DNA of 64,000 nt. Source: Thalassoglobus neptunius. GTDB taxonomy: Bacteria > Planctomycetota > Planctomycetia > Planctomycetales > Planctomycetaceae. The DNA lies in assembly GCF_007859735.1 (NCBI RefSeq), contig NZ_SIHI01000001.1:2960171-3024170 (forward strand). Reading direction: 5' to 3'. A model generated the notes under the pieces. That model searched no databases. It was not told where the DNA came from and worked only from the letters and a program-made list of their open reading frames with translations. The stretch's first letter is position 1. The number at the start of each line of letters is the position of its first letter. The position numbers and the translations under genes are program-made. Below, piece by piece: positions 34,941-45,035 of the stretch.

Positions 34941-37900
34941 TTAATCAGCGATCGATGTAATCGACAACACGACAGAAGCGTCTCCGGCGGAGACAGGTTT
35001 TCCCTCTTCCGCAGACTCGTTAATTTCCGAGGCGCGCGTTTCGGTCAGAATTGTGGCCATCCAGGTTGTCAGAACTTGATTGATTAAAGTGGAATTATCA
35101 GGCGATGACCACGAGACACGGATGCGATCGTCCTCTTCAAGATCTGCGTCTTTACGAAGTTGCTGGATGTGACGAATTAAGTCACGAGCCATTCCTTCGT
35201 GGATCAGTTCTTCGGTCAGTTTGGTTGATAGGGCAATCTGAATTCCTTCGGAGTCGGCGCTTGCCCAGTCCGTTGCCTGCTCGACGCTGACCAGAACATC
35301 ATCCGGACCCAGAACGACTTCTTCGCCGTTGATGGAGAGAGTGACAGATTGACCGCTCCGCAACGGAGCTAATTCAGAGCCTTCCATCTCCGGAAGCTGC
35401 TTACGAATGGCGCCGAGCAGTTTTCCGTACTTTGGACCGAGGGTCTTTAGATTCGGTTTAAAAATGTAATTCACAAGATCGTCGAGGTTCCCCACTCGCT
35501 GGACCGACTTAACATTTAACTCATCGCCAATGATGTCGAGTGAGTGCTCTAAGGCTTCGGCAACCGCCTGATCTTGACAGGCAAAACGAAGTTCAGCGAG
35601 TGGCTGTCGAACGCGGAGTTCAGCGGTTTCTCGCAAGCGATGTCCCATTCGAACAAGTGTCTGAATCGCCTGAACGCGGGCGCTTAGTTCGGGATCGAGT
35701 TTTGCGGAGTCCACTTCCGGGTAGTCGCACAAGTGGACGGAAACGGGGTTCGTCCCGTCGTCAGTCGACACGAGGTTTTGATAGATCCTTTCACTTAAGA
35801 AAGGAATCGCAGGTGCCAACAGCTTGGAAAGAGTCACAAGCACTTCGTAAAGCGTTTGATAAGCGGCAAGTTTATCGGTGTCCCATTCTGGGGCTCCACT
35901 GCTTTCGCCATCCTGGCCTTGTTCGACAGCTTTCCAGAATCGGCGTCGGTTGCGGCGGATGTACCAGTTGGAAAGTTCATCGATGAACTCAGTCGCTGAC
36001 GACATGAATCGAGCGACATCAAATGCTTGAAACGAATCGTGTGCGATTTGAGTGAGTTCCTGAAGTCTCGATAGGACCCAGCGATCGATCTCTGGACGCT
36101 CTTGCAAAGGAACCGGGTCCTGCTTTGGATCGAATCCGTCGAGGACAGCGTAATTCACGAAGAATGCGTAGCTGTTCCAGAGTGGAATGAGAACCTGCCG
36201 ACGAACGTTGTCCGCCGGGGTGCTGGTGACTTTGCAGGTCGGCAACCCTTCTTTTGTCTCGGAAATTGGACCGTCAACTGTTTCGAGAGTGACCGGTTCC
36301 TGCGGGATTCGAAGACCGAAACGCAGATCGCTGGCGGGATTCTGAGCGAGGTACATCCAGCGAAGCGTATCGACACCGAGTTGCTCGGCAGCCTCTTCAA
36401 ACCAGATCGCTGTCCCGTCTGACTTGTGCATCGGGTTGCCATGTTCATCCATGACAAGTCGATGTCCGAGGAGATTGCGAAACGGCATTTTCTCCTTCGG
36501 GTCCTCGGTTTCGTCGTATCGCATCATCGTTGCCAACGACAGCAACGAATAGAACCAGTTGCGGAACTGACCGGGGAAGCATTCTGTCACGAGGTCGGCC
36601 GGGAACCACTTTTGCCATTCGGTTTGATCATGGTTGTACATCATCGTTGAGAAGGGAACGATTCCGGCATCCAGCCACGGGTTCCCGACATCTTCGACGC
36701 GCTCGAGGAGGGCACCGGTTTTCTGGCTGCGCAGCTTGATCTTGTCGATCCAGGGTCGATGCGGAGTGTGACCCTCGAACTCGTCCCAACCTTCTCCGCC
36801 ATCGCGGGCGCGTCGTTCCAGCTCTTCGAGAGAGCCGATCACTTCGAAGTCGGTCGGATCTTTGGGGTTGACCCAGATTGGCAGCGCGAGACCCCAGAAA
36901 CGCTTCTTGGAGATCATCCAGTCACGCATTGTCGACAGCCATTCCAACTCTCGATCTTTCCCCTGAATGCTTTCCGGAATCCAGTTAATTTGTTCGGTGA
37001 CAGCTTTAATTTCATCTCGCCAGTCCATGTTAATAAACCATTCGTCAACAAGACGAAAGACGAGTTCTTCACCGGTGCGCCAACAGTGCGGATAGACGTG
37101 AGGATAAGTCTCAACGTAAACAAGAAGCCCTTTTTCTTTTAACGAATCAAAGACCATCTCCGCAGTGGCGGGATCGACCGCTTTCTTGCCGGTAAAGAGG
37201 CCGAAACCATCGCTGAATGTTCCATCTTCGCGGAGCGGAGCAATCGCGGGCAGACCAACTTCCATCCCGATTTTATGATCGACATCCCCGCAACCCGGAG
37301 CGGAGTGAACAATTCCCGTTCCTTCACCAGCGACAACGATCGCATTCCCTTTGAAATCGCGTCCGCCGTCGATAACTCGATGGGAATCGACGGAGCTTGG
37401 TTTGTCTGAGGCTTCTCCAGTGGACGGCTGTGACGGGAAACCGCCGGGCAGTTTTTGAGCATCGAGTTCATCGAATGGACCTTGATATCTCCATCCGACC
37501 ATCTCGGCACCTTTAATTGTGCCGATTTCTTCGAAACCTCCTTGTTCCTTAAAGATCTGCGCGATCGTTTTTAGCTTTTGGAGTCCTTCCGGCCATTGCC
37601 ATTCGGGACGACCAAAACCTTCCTTAAACTCTCTTTCCAGACGTTTGTAATTTAAGTTGTCTTTCGCGAAGTAATAAATCGCTGGCTCTTGATCGCCGCG
37701 AATTTGTGCTTTTAACCGGATATAATCGAGGTCGGGATTAATCATCGTGGCGACGTTCGACGTGAGCGTCCATGGAGTCGTCGTCCAGATGAGAAGAAAC
37801 TCATCGAGTTGCTCATCGTTGGCCCCGGGTGACTCACCCGGGGCTGAATTGTTCTTGTCAACCAGCGGGAAACGCACGAACACGGATTTGTGAGTGGTCA

Positions 37901-38630
37901 GCTTACGGCCGTCCGCGACTTCCATCTGTGAGTAAGCGCTGCCCGATTTTCCGCCCCAGGGCATGACATCGTGCCCGAGGTAAACTTTTTTGCGCTCGAA
38001 ACACTTCTTGAGGAACTTCCAGATGGTTTCGTTGTTTTCGGTCGCGAATGTGAAATAGCTTCCTCCCCATTCCGGATTGCCGAGTCGAGCCACAAGTTGT
38101 TCCGCAGGGCCTTTTTCGACGACGCCCTTCGGAGTCGACAGTTCGACGGTTTCATCCGTGTCGATCTTGTCCGCGAGTTTCCGCAGTTCGTCGGGGTTGT
38201 CCCACTCCATCCAATAGCCGAGGCGGATTGACTGTTCAGTCTGGCGGGCTGCGAAGTTCAGAACTCGACGCTTGCACTCGTGAACGAACTTGTCGATGCC
38301 GTATTCGGCGATGGCTGACTTTGTTCCGAGATTCAATTGCTTCTCGACTTCGACTTCCACCCAGAGACCCTGGCAGTCGAACCCGTTCTGATAGCGGAGT
38401 TCGTGCCCGGTCATCGCGAAATATCGCTGATAGGCGTCTTTGTAGGTTCGGCCCCAAGCGTGATGAACGCCCATTGGATTGTTGGCGGTAATCGGCCCGT
38501 CGAGGAAAGACCAGGGTTTCTTTCCCCGATTCTTCTCTTGCAAGAGTCGAAAAACATTCTGATCGCGCCAGAAGCGGAGCATTTCGTGCTCACCGGCAAG
38601 AAACTGAGCTTGATCGACTTTTTGTAACAT
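34941..38630 (-). CDS. ileS: isoleucine--tRNA ligase
   Basis: About 1229 residues from the ATG at 38630. It is a class I synthetase of the IleRS/ValRS group: the HIGH-type site is MGVHHAWGR preceded by DGPITANNP, followed by [19 protein letters not shown]. Next comes a large editing domain, then [26 protein letters not shown] and WPEGLQK-type linkers. The KMSKS loop is unusually [19 protein letters not shown]. The C-terminal half has the anticodon-binding helices ([22 protein letters not shown]). The sequence resembles the divergent bacterial IleRS type also seen in actinobacteria. Isoleucine specificity is assigned by overall similarity. It is transcribed alone toward the convergent PQQ-propeller gene. 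Confidence 0.88.
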   Translation of the reverse strand: MLQKVDQAQFLAGEHEMLRFWRDQNVFRLLQEKNRGKKPWSFLDGPITANNPMGVHHAWGRTYKDAYQRYFAMTGHELRYQNGFDCQGLWVEVEVEKQLNLGTKSAIAEYGIDKFVHECKRRVLNFAARQTEQSIRLGYWMEWDNPDELRKLADKIDTDETVELSTPKGVVEKGPAEQLVARLGNPEWGGSYFTFATENNETIWKFLKKCFERKKVYLGHDVMPWGGKSGSAYSQMEVADGRKLTTHKSVFVRFPLVDKNNSAPGESPGANDEQLDEFLLIWTTTPWTLTSNVATMINPDLDYIRLKAQIRGDQEPAIYYFAKDNLNYKRLEREFKEGFGRPEWQWPEGLQKLKTIAQIFKEQGGFEEIGTIKGAEMVGWRYQGPFDELDAQKLPGGFPSQPSTGEASDKPSSVDSHRVIDGGRDFKGNAIVVAGEGTGIVHSAPGCGDVDHKIGMEVGLPAIAPLREDGTFSDGFGLFTGKKAVDPATAEMVFDSLKEKGLLVYVETYPHVYPHCWRTGEELVFRLVDEWFINMDWRDEIKAVTEQINWIPESIQGKDRELEWLSTMRDWMISKKRFWGLALPIWVNPKDPTDFEVIGSLEELERRARDGGEGWDEFEGHTPHRPWIDKIKLRSQKTGALLERVEDVGNPWLDAGIVPFSTMMYNHDQTEWQKWFPADLVTECFPGQFRNWFYSLLSLATMMRYDETEDPKEKMPFRNLLGHRLVMDEHGNPMHKSDGTAIWFEEAAEQLGVDTLRWMYLAQNPASDLRFGLRIPQEPVTLETVDGPISETKEGLPTCKVTSTPADNVRRQVLIPLWNSYAFFVNYAVLDGFDPKQDPVPLQERPEIDRWVLSRLQELTQIAHDSFQAFDVARFMSSATEFIDELSNWYIRRNRRRFWKAVEQGQDGESSGAPEWDTDKLAAYQTLYEVLVTLSKLLAPAIPFLSERIYQNLVSTDDGTNPVSVHLCDYPEVDSAKLDPELSARVQAIQTLVRMGHRLRETAELRVRQPLAELRFACQDQAVAEALEHSLDIIGDELNVKSVQRVGNLDDLVNYIFKPNLKTLGPKYGKLLGAIRKQLPEMEGSELAPLRSGQSVTLSINGEEVVLGPDDVLVSVEQATDWASADSEGIQIALSTKLTEELIHEGMARDLIRHIQQLRKDADLEEDDRIRVSWSSPDNSTLINQVLTTWMATILTETRASEINESAEEGKPVSAGDASVVLSITSIAD

Positions 38631-39116
38631 GTTTCTCAATAACCACTTGGGAGCACGCAGGAGGTGCGATTTCCAGTGAGAGCGAATTGCCACGGATGCA
38701 GATGTGCGTCAATCTGCAAAAGCGTCCGCGTCGCTGCGGCCTCTCCGTCGAAAACGGAATGATACTCGCGTCGCGTGGTATGTAAACGCGGGAACGCCGA
38801 TGTGAGCTCAAGACTGACATCGGCGTTCCCGAATTTTTGATTTCACCGAGGCGAAAATCACCTCGCCGACTCTTCGACCAATTTCATGGTCGCTTTGGAT
38901 TCAACTGAGCACTCTTGGTCCGCTGAATACTGCAATTGCTCGTGTGAATCGCTGTGCTCTGGAGATGAAAACGCACTCTCAGAGGCTTCTAGGTTGGGTT
39001 GTCGTCGATTTGATTGGACAGCCGAATTGATCCAGTTTTAACAAAAAGCCCGAGAGAATCAGTCCGTTTCACGGAGATGGCTGTCGAGGAAGGACGACGG
39101 ACGCATTCATGACTTC
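38631..39116. other. gene-free interval upstream of ileS
   Basis: About 490 bases between two minus-strand genes, ileS and the Asp-rich protein. It contains a strong perfect inverted repeat (38790-38830) and no convincing coding sequence. It should carry the ileS promoter and leader. Confidence 0.5.
38790..38830. terminator. perfect 14-base inverted repeat upstream of ileS
   Basis: GGGAACGCCGATGT (38790-38803) and ACATCGGCGTTCCC (38817-38830) flank a 13-base loop. On the plus strand GAATTTTTG follows, but no plus-strand gene precedes it. On the minus strand it lies after the Asp-rich gene and about 160 bases before ileS, where it could be a terminator or part of the ileS leader. Confidence 0.5.
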
Positions 39117-39464
39117 TTAAAAGTCGTCATCATCGTCCACGAAGCTGTCGAAGTCGTCGTCGTCATCATCGTCATCGTCTTCATCATCGTCGAAGTCGTC
39201 ATCGTCTTCGAAATCATCATCATCGAAGTCGTCATCTTCGAAATCATCGTCGTCAAAGTCGTCGTCATCGAAGTCGTCGTCTTCGAAATCGTCATCGTCG
39301 AAGTCGTCGTCTTCATCATCATCATCGTCGTCATCGAAATCGTCAAATTCATCGATGTCATCATCATCAGATGCGACAATGGCGTTCCAGTGGTAATCCT
39401 GGTCCAACTGTTCAGCTTCGGGGGAGCCGGCTTGAGGCGACCGCATTCCGAATGTGATGGTCAT
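39117..39464 (-). CDS. extremely Asp-rich low-complexity protein
   Basis: 115 residues. The first 32 are ordinary (MTITFGMRSPQAGSPEAEQ, then LDQDYHWNAIVAS). The remaining 80 are nearly all Asp with periodic Phe and Glu, in units such as DDDFDDDDFEDD, giving a very negative charge. It starts at the ATG at 39464, with AGAAGG upstream. No function is recognised; options are a cation buffer, a DNA or histone-mimic-like ligand, or a disordered chaperone tail. The complementary strand is also open but Met/Thr-rich and is an antisense artefact. The repeated codons would make the length prone to change by slippage. Confidence 0.6.
   Translation of the reverse strand: MTITFGMRSPQAGSPEAEQLDQDYHWNAIVASDDDDIDEFDDFDDDDDDDEDDDFDDDDFEDDDFDDDDFDDDDFEDDDFDDDDFEDDDDFDDDEDDDDDDDDDFDSFVDDDDDF
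39120..39375 (-). repeat. GAT/GAC-rich coding tandem repeat tract
   Basis: About 255 bases made almost entirely of GAT/GAC codons, with TTC/TTT and GAA at intervals, encoding the acidic tail of the gene at 39117-39464. The repeat units are imperfect and stay in frame. Confidence 0.8.
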
Positions 39465-39765
39465 ATTCTATAGCCTTCTCGATCTCAAATGTTTCGTCCT
39501 GTCCGGCCACCATCTGCCAGCCGTTCGGTCGCATGGGGACGTCTCTTTTCTCGCGTGTCAGTAATCGATTGAAATGGTGTTGTCAACCGCTTTTTCCCGT
39601 CGAGCACTGAATTGATCGGATCGACTGTCAAGCATGTTGAATCGGATCAAACTGGCAACACGAGATTCTCCGAATTCTCTGTCTCATTTTGGGGATTCTG
39701 AACACTTCAGAACCCGTTTGTGTTTGAGTCTTGCAGCGGCACTGGGACCACGGTAATTTTTCTTT
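39465..39765. other. divergent promoter interval, no gene seen
   Basis: 301 bases between the divergent Asp-rich gene and the charged protein gene at 39766. Open frames here are antisense continuations. No operator palindrome or RNA gene was recognised. Confidence 0.4.
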
Positions 39766-40938
39766 ATGAACAAGAAACCCTCGCGAAATTCTGATGATGA
39801 TGTCGAAGCCCTGGCCCACGATCTGCTGGGTGTCGACCTGAATGCGTCCGACCAGGACGACGAGCCACTCGAAGTCGATGGGTTGGGACTCGATGATCTG
39901 GGATTTGACATGCCCGAACCGGAAGTTACTGAGCCTGAACCGACCGCTTCCCCTGAACCAGCCGCAACGACTGATTCCGAAGAAGATCCGTTGGCGTGGA
40001 TCGTTTCGGCTGCGAAGCAACCTCCTCGCTCCGATGTCGTCAGCCCCTTCGATGACTCTGAAGATGACGACTTTGGAGTTGGTGTGGTCGAAAGCAGTGT
40101 TTCGGATGACGAGGATGATTTCGACTCAGTTGTGGAAGAAGAATCTCCGGAGGAAGAGATCCAACCTGTCGAGTTGAGCGAACGAGACGCCTACTGGGAT
40201 GCACTCGACGAATCGACTGAAGCTCCACGTCGAAGTTCGTCGCGAAAGAAAAAGCCTTCGTCTGAAGAATCCTCAAAGGCTCGTCCCAAGAAGAAACGAC
40301 GTCAAAAACCTGTTCAGGAAGAAAAAGCCGAAGAGCGACCGGAAAAGCCAAAGAGAAAACGCAAGCCTTCGGGACGTAAGAAGGAAGTCGCATTCGAAGA
40401 CATCGACGACGACGGCTTCGGTTCAGGAATCCTCGGACCGGAACAAGTTGAAGACGATGTTGTTCAAAGCTCCGTGAGCGACGAGGACTCTTACGAGGAA
40501 GACGACGACTTCGATCAGCCTGAAACGAGTGAGGTCTACGAAGACGAGACAAGCGACTTCGATGATGACTTCGGGTCAGGTCTCGATTTCGATGATCAAC
40601 CTAAGAAGCGTTCGCCGCAACGGTCACCTCAACGGCGGGCACCAAAGCAGAAGAACGTTCAACGAGATTCTGCACGTCCTGCTCGGAAGAGACGTCCCGC
40701 TGAGCCCGTTCAGGAGAAATTAACTCGACCGAAGGCCAAATCGGCTTCCGAGAAACCCGCACCCGAGGAAAAGCGGGAGAAGACGAAAAAGAAAGACCGA
40801 TACGCCGGGATTCCCAGCTGGGAAGAAGCGATTTCCTATCTCGATACGAAGAAGCAACATTCTTCGTCGGGAAAAACTTCTTCTGGAGGTCGCAGCAATC
40901 AGCGACGGGGAAGAGGTCGTCGATCGAACAAGGATTGA
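39766..40938 (+). CDS. charged low-complexity protein, acidic N-terminus and basic RGRGRR tail
   Basis: 390 residues with no known catalytic domain. The first half is acidic with repeated modules: a DDxFGxGxxxxxVxDDxxxxSVSD pattern appears as DDFGVGVVESSVSDDEDDFD and again around residues 225-250. Lys/Arg-rich stretches (about 165-210 and 285-345, with SRKKKPSS and PKRKRKPSGRKK-like runs) alternate with it. The C-terminal 45 residues hold the only ordered-looking motif, YAGIPSWEEAISYLD, followed by Gly/Arg-rich RGRGRRSNKD. The design suggests a disordered nucleic-acid-binding protein, DNA or RNA. It is divergent from the Asp-rich gene, another disordered acidic protein. Confidence 0.72.
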   Translation: MNKKPSRNSDDDVEALAHDLLGVDLNASDQDDEPLEVDGLGLDDLGFDMPEPEVTEPEPTASPEPAATTDSEEDPLAWIVSAAKQPPRSDVVSPFDDSEDDDFGVGVVESSVSDDEDDFDSVVEEESPEEEIQPVELSERDAYWDALDESTEAPRRSSSRKKKPSSEESSKARPKKKRRQKPVQEEKAEERPEKPKRKRKPSGRKKEVAFEDIDDDGFGSGILGPEQVEDDVVQSSVSDEDSYEEDDDFDQPETSEVYEDETSDFDDDFGSGLDFDDQPKKRSPQRSPQRRAPKQKNVQRDSARPARKRRPAEPVQEKLTRPKAKSASEKPAPEEKREKTKKKDRYAGIPSWEEAISYLDTKKQHSSSGKTSSGGRSNQRRGRGRRSNKD

Positions 40939-41043
40939 CGGATTCTCAAGAGCATTCTGAATGCTCACACTCCTGTGAACGATGGCAAGTGACAGGGACA
41001 CTTTTCATAAACCGAATTTGATCTGCATAATTGAGGATGATTC

Positions 41044-42261
41044 ATGGCGAACGTCGCACAACTTGCATCTGCTGCTCTGACAGCCACAGATGGGATTCTC
41101 CGCCTTGCACCGAACTGGGTTCCGAGATCGTTTCTGCAGCCTGGTCGACGACTCAAGCTGCATCCGAACGACTATTACGCCTACGGAATGAATCGCGGTG
41201 GAATCGACGAGCGATGGTTCGGTTCGACGACGGAAGCAGCCAACGACAACAGAAACTGGGACGAAGGTCTCTCGTACTGTGTCCACGGCGGCGAACGATT
41301 CCTCCTCCGGGATGCCGTTGAAGAACTCAAAGGCGAGATCATCGGCGATGCCATCTGGGACAAGTACGGCAAGTGGCCTGTCTACTCGAAGTTCTTCGAC
41401 AATATGGGCCCCATTCCTCACCACATGCATCAGAACGCCGAGCAGGCAGCAAAGGTCGGTCAGGAAGGAAAGCCAGAATCCTATTACTTCCCGCCTCAGA
41501 TGAACGCCATCGGAAACAACTTTCCGTACACGTTCATGGGCTTCGAACCGGGAACCACCAAGCAAGACGTCATCGATTGCCTGGATCGCTGGAATGAGGG
41601 GGATAACGGAATTCTCGATCTGTCGAAAGCGTATCGACTGAAGCCTGGCACAGGTTGGCTGATTCCTCCTTGTGTGCTGCACGCTCCCGGTTCACTTGTC
41701 ACATATGAACCGCAGTGGGGAAGCGATGTCTTCGGGATGTATCAAAACCTCGTGGAAGGTCGCGAAGTTCCGCGTGCTTTGCTGACGAAGGACTTCCCGG
41801 AAGAATTCCACAACGACAACGCCTATATGGTCGACGCCCTCGACTGGGAAAAGAACGTCGATCCAAACTTCAAGGATTCCAACTATCTTGAGCCGATCGT
41901 CTCCGAAGAAGGAGATGGCTGGGTCGACAAGTGGATCGTCTACGGAACCGTTGACGGAGAACAACTCTTCACAGCGAAAGAACTGACGGTTCAACCCGGT
42001 GCCAGTTGCACGATCAAAGATGGCGCAGCGTTCAGCCTCATCACCGTGCAGGGAAGCGGCTTGATCGATGATTTGATCCTCCAGTCGCCTGTCATGATTC
42101 GATTCGGCGAAATGACCGAAGACGAAGTGTTCGTGACCGCGAAGAAAGCGACAAGCGGAGTAACCATCAAGAATACCGGCAAGGAACCACTTGTTGGTCT
42201 TCGCTACTTCGGTCCTGGTGCACAGCCGAGTGCTCCAGCTGTCGGAGATGCACGGAAGTAA
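41044..42261 (+). CDS. cupin / phosphomannose-isomerase-like protein
   Basis: 405 residues, probably cytoplasmic (no signal). Metal-binding cupin elements are visible: PIPHHMHQN around residues 123-131, with further ligands likely in the GWLIPPCVLHAPGSL segment. A second cupin-like barrel follows (ELTVQPGASCTIKDG, then LITVQGSG). This layout resembles type I mannose-6-phosphate isomerases and related sugar isomerases, but the classic PMI signature is not obvious, so the substrate is unknown. The GH15/phosphorylase-kinase-like gene follows 142 bases downstream on the same strand, suggesting a shared role in sugar or glucan metabolism. Confidence 0.7.
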   Translation: MANVAQLASAALTATDGILRLAPNWVPRSFLQPGRRLKLHPNDYYAYGMNRGGIDERWFGSTTEAANDNRNWDEGLSYCVHGGERFLLRDAVEELKGEIIGDAIWDKYGKWPVYSKFFDNMGPIPHHMHQNAEQAAKVGQEGKPESYYFPPQMNAIGNNFPYTFMGFEPGTTKQDVIDCLDRWNEGDNGILDLSKAYRLKPGTGWLIPPCVLHAPGSLVTYEPQWGSDVFGMYQNLVEGREVPRALLTKDFPEEFHNDNAYMVDALDWEKNVDPNFKDSNYLEPIVSEEGDGWVDKWIVYGTVDGEQLFTAKELTVQPGASCTIKDGAAFSLITVQGSGLIDDLILQSPVMIRFGEMTEDEVFVTAKKATSGVTIKNTGKEPLVGLRYFGPGAQPSAPAVGDARK

Positions 42262-42403
42262 CATTCAGGCAACACTCGCTGGCTCCTTTGAAGGGGCCAG
42301 CGAGATGTTCAATCAGGCGGTGTGTGCTCGTCATCGACCAGAGTGTTTTGGTGATCGGCCAATTCTGGCAGAGTCACCAATCTCAGCCATGGAGGAGAGG
42401 GAG

Positions 42404-43702
42404 ATGGACGCAATCGGAACGGAAACACCACCCGCACAATGGCTCAGCGAGAAGTCGTCAGCGGCTGACATCGACCGCGTCGAGCAATTTCTGAACGATC
42501 AGGGAACCTTTCGATTTCCCACGCTTTCCTCGGGCTTGTTCTCAGCAGCTGCCGGTGACCACGCGGAATTCGGGCTGACGGGATATCAAAACGTCTGGGT
42601 GCGCGACAACATTCATGTCGCCCACGCTCTGTGGGTCGCAGGACAGAAAGATGTTGCCGTTCAGGCTGTCGAAGCGTTCGTTTCGTTCTATACGAAGTAT
42701 CAGCATAAGTTTGTCGATATCATCGAAGGCCGCGCCGACCCGTCCGATGCTCAAGCTCGACCGCACATTCGTTTCGACGGAACAGCCCTCGAAGAAAACG
42801 AGGAAGAATGGGCTCACGCTCAGAATGATGCCATTGGCTATCTGCTTTGGCTGATCTGTAAGTTCCTCCGAAGTGGCGACCTGAAACCGTCTCCCGAACT
42901 GCCCCAGCTTCTCGCATTGATCGTGAAGTATCTTAATGCGATCGAGTACTGGAAGGATGAAGACAGCGGGCATTGGGAGGAGACGAAAAAGATCGAAGCC
43001 AGCAGCCTCGGACCGGTCATCGCTGGTTTCGAACAATTACTATATTGGCTCGATGAAACAGAGTCCGAACTTCCCGGACTGACAAAGTCTGAGATTAAAA
43101 ACATCCAGGAACAGGGGATCGTCGCTCTCGCGGAAATTCTTCCCGCTGAGTGTATTCAACCCGATCCCTCGCAGAATCGGCGCTACGATGCGGCTCTATT
43201 GTTTCTCGCGTATCCGCTCGACGTTCTCGATGAAGAGATGACGCGACAAATCGCCGAGGACGTGCGAAGTCATCTCTCTGGTCCGATTGGCATTCGACGC
43301 TATATCGGAGATTCCTACTGGTGTGCCGATTATCGCACGCTGCTCGCTGCCGATAAACGAACAACCGACTACAGCGAAGACACCTCCTCGCGCGATGCTT
43401 TGTTGAAAGAAGGTCAGGAAGCGCAGTGGTGCATCTTCGATCCGATTCTGTCGGTGATTTATGGCCGCTTGTATCTCGAATCCGGAGATGTAAAAGACCG
43501 CGAGCATCAGCTGTATCATCTCCAGCGATCGCTCGGTCAACTCACCCCTGCAGTGTCGCGGTTCGGTGCGTATCGATGTCCGGAGTCGTATTTCCTCGAA
43601 GCAGGAGAATGGATTCCCAATGACATTTGCCCGCTGCTTTGGACGCAGGGAAATCTGCTTTTGGCTCTGCACTGGATGAAGCAGTCGCTGCAGTCTGCAT
43701 GA
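42404..43702 (+). CDS. glycoside hydrolase family 15 / phosphorylase kinase alpha-like protein
   Basis: 432 residues. The (alpha/alpha)6-barrel signatures of GH15 and phosphorylase-kinase regulatory subunits are present: YQNVWVRDNIHVAHALWVAG, HAQNDAIGYLLWLIC, GQEAQWCIFDPILSVIYG and GEWIPNDICPLLWTQGNLLLALHWM. No signal peptide is present, so it is a cytoplasmic glucan-active or glucan-binding protein. I start at the ATG at 42404, where AGGAG sits 6 bases upstream. The frame is open further upstream into the cupin gene without family similarity. Catalytic glutamates are not certain from sequence alone, so activity is open. Confidence 0.82.
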   Translation: MDAIGTETPPAQWLSEKSSAADIDRVEQFLNDQGTFRFPTLSSGLFSAAAGDHAEFGLTGYQNVWVRDNIHVAHALWVAGQKDVAVQAVEAFVSFYTKYQHKFVDIIEGRADPSDAQARPHIRFDGTALEENEEEWAHAQNDAIGYLLWLICKFLRSGDLKPSPELPQLLALIVKYLNAIEYWKDEDSGHWEETKKIEASSLGPVIAGFEQLLYWLDETESELPGLTKSEIKNIQEQGIVALAEILPAECIQPDPSQNRRYDAALLFLAYPLDVLDEEMTRQIAEDVRSHLSGPIGIRRYIGDSYWCADYRTLLAADKRTTDYSEDTSSRDALLKEGQEAQWCIFDPILSVIYGRLYLESGDVKDREHQLYHLQRSLGQLTPAVSRFGAYRCPESYFLEAGEWIPNDICPLLWTQGNLLLALHWMKQSLQSA

Positions 43703-43749
43703 GTGAACTCGACAATCTATCTTCCGCCCTCATCGGAGAACATTGAGTC

Positions 43750-43902
43750 ATGGATCACGAATCAACATCCACCCCCGATGCTTCCTCATCACAACAATGT
43801 GTCTGTCCTCGCTGCGGAGGAACACTGCACGAGATCAAGCAGAAGTTCGTCTGTCCCCGGTGCGGAATTGTCGAAGGCTGTTGTGAAGGCGGACGACAAT
43901 AG
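43750..43902 (+). CDS. 50-residue zinc-ribbon protein
   Basis: A small open frame encoding 50 residues with two CPRCG knuckles: CPRCGGTLHEIKQK, then VCPRCGIVEGCCEGG. The four Cys pairs suit a zinc ribbon, with an additional CC near the end. The ATG at 43750 follows GGAG by 11 bases. It lies 48 bases after the GH15-like gene on the same strand. Short proteins with this CPxCGG...CCEGG pattern seem recurrent in planctomycetes from memory. The role is unknown; nucleic-acid or protein binding is likely. Confidence 0.72.
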   Translation: MDHESTSTPDASSSQQCVCPRCGGTLHEIKQKFVCPRCGIVEGCCEGGRQ

Positions 43903-44180
43903 ACCGTAAGCGCACCAACGCCGACTTGGTTGTTCCTCAAGATCTTATGTGGGCTTGCGATTAACTGGGCGAATCGATGTCGTCCCGGTGAGAGAGAGTT
44001 TTACACCAATGAGTCTGTGTGTTAACGCTTGCGGACGTTAACTTGTACTTCTAATTGATCGAGTTAAGACGAGCTGGCTGATCGGAACTCGAAATGCTCT
44101 TGTGAGATTCGGCGACGGCAGCGTACGATTTGTCACTGATCTAATTTGTCTGCAAACTTGGAATGCCTTGGGGACTCGCA

Positions 44181-44909
44181 ATGGAAGCGAAACTTTCTCA
44201 TTCTGATCGAGCACACATTGTGGCGCTCATTGTTGTTGTCTCGTGTCTTCAACTTTTGTCTGGCTGTTTGCAAGCACCGAGCGGTCCACTCGGAAAGGAG
44301 CGAAGCGATCTCGTTGAAATCGAAAAGTTCGCCCAGATCGAATCAGGTGAGGCGATTGATGATTCCATCACTGTAAGCCCGACTGAGGGGTTCTATGCCC
44401 TCCTTGAGATTCGGCCTCAAGCAAATCTTCCCGATCAGCTCGGAGAGTTGCCGTTAACTGATCCCGGTTGTTGGCCCTTTGTCGGAATCGTTTATCCGGA
44501 AGGCTCAACTGCCCAAAGTGCTGAAGCTGTCCAGATCCCGATGAATTGGATGAATGAGCCGTCAGCTTCGGGGTGTATTGTTCCTGTAATGGGTGTGCTG
44601 ACGGAACTGATGCAAACTCCACAATACGCTGGAGCTGTGCAAGTCGACCGGGGACATCCTTCCGGAAAACCAGCCGCAGTTTATTACGCCAAAAGGGAAG
44701 ACCCTTCACGCATTCCGAAAGTGAAACTCAACCTGGATCCGGAAGTTCTTTCCTTCTGGACATTCTTCGGTCCGACGCATGAAACTCCAGGGAACTATCA
44801 GTTCGAATTGCATGTCTATCCCTGTTTCCGCGCAGCTCCCGGGGAGACCACAACGATCGGTCCTCCCGTCAAAATTTACGCGGCTGCGTTTCAGATTGTG
44901 GAGGATTGA
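44181..44909 (+). CDS. putative lipoprotein of unknown function
   Basis: 242 residues. The N-terminal membrane segment IVALIVVVSCLQLLSGC ends in a lipobox (LSGC), so the mature protein should be lipid-anchored at that Cys. The remainder is beta-rich (FYALLEIRPQANLP, GAVQVDRGHPSGKPAAVYY, FELHVYPCFRA) with no recognised domain. The ATG at 44181 has GGGGA 6 bases upstream; another in-frame ATG lies at 44163. Its neighbours give no functional hint. Confidence 0.72.
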   Translation: MEAKLSHSDRAHIVALIVVVSCLQLLSGCLQAPSGPLGKERSDLVEIEKFAQIESGEAIDDSITVSPTEGFYALLEIRPQANLPDQLGELPLTDPGCWPFVGIVYPEGSTAQSAEAVQIPMNWMNEPSASGCIVPVMGVLTELMQTPQYAGAVQVDRGHPSGKPAAVYYAKREDPSRIPKVKLNLDPEVLSFWTFFGPTHETPGNYQFELHVYPCFRAAPGETTTIGPPVKIYAAAFQIVED

Positions 44910-45035
44910 TTCTGCTCATGCTGGGACGAGTCGCTTCGAGGATTCCCGTTCAAACAGTCTCGGCGAGTACACGCGTCAGGGTGACTTGGTATAGACTGAG
45001 AACCTGGGAATAGGCGTTGAATCCGGGAGAGACTC

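Noticed and set aside
39120..39375. Short regular repeats resembling a CRISPR-like array
   Set aside because: The periodicity is codon-level and in frame with no spacers of unique sequence.
39107..39379. Met/Thr/Ser-rich minus-strand open frame overlapping the Asp-rich gene
   Set aside because: Out-of-frame reading of the same GAT/GAC repeat; no ordered N-terminus.
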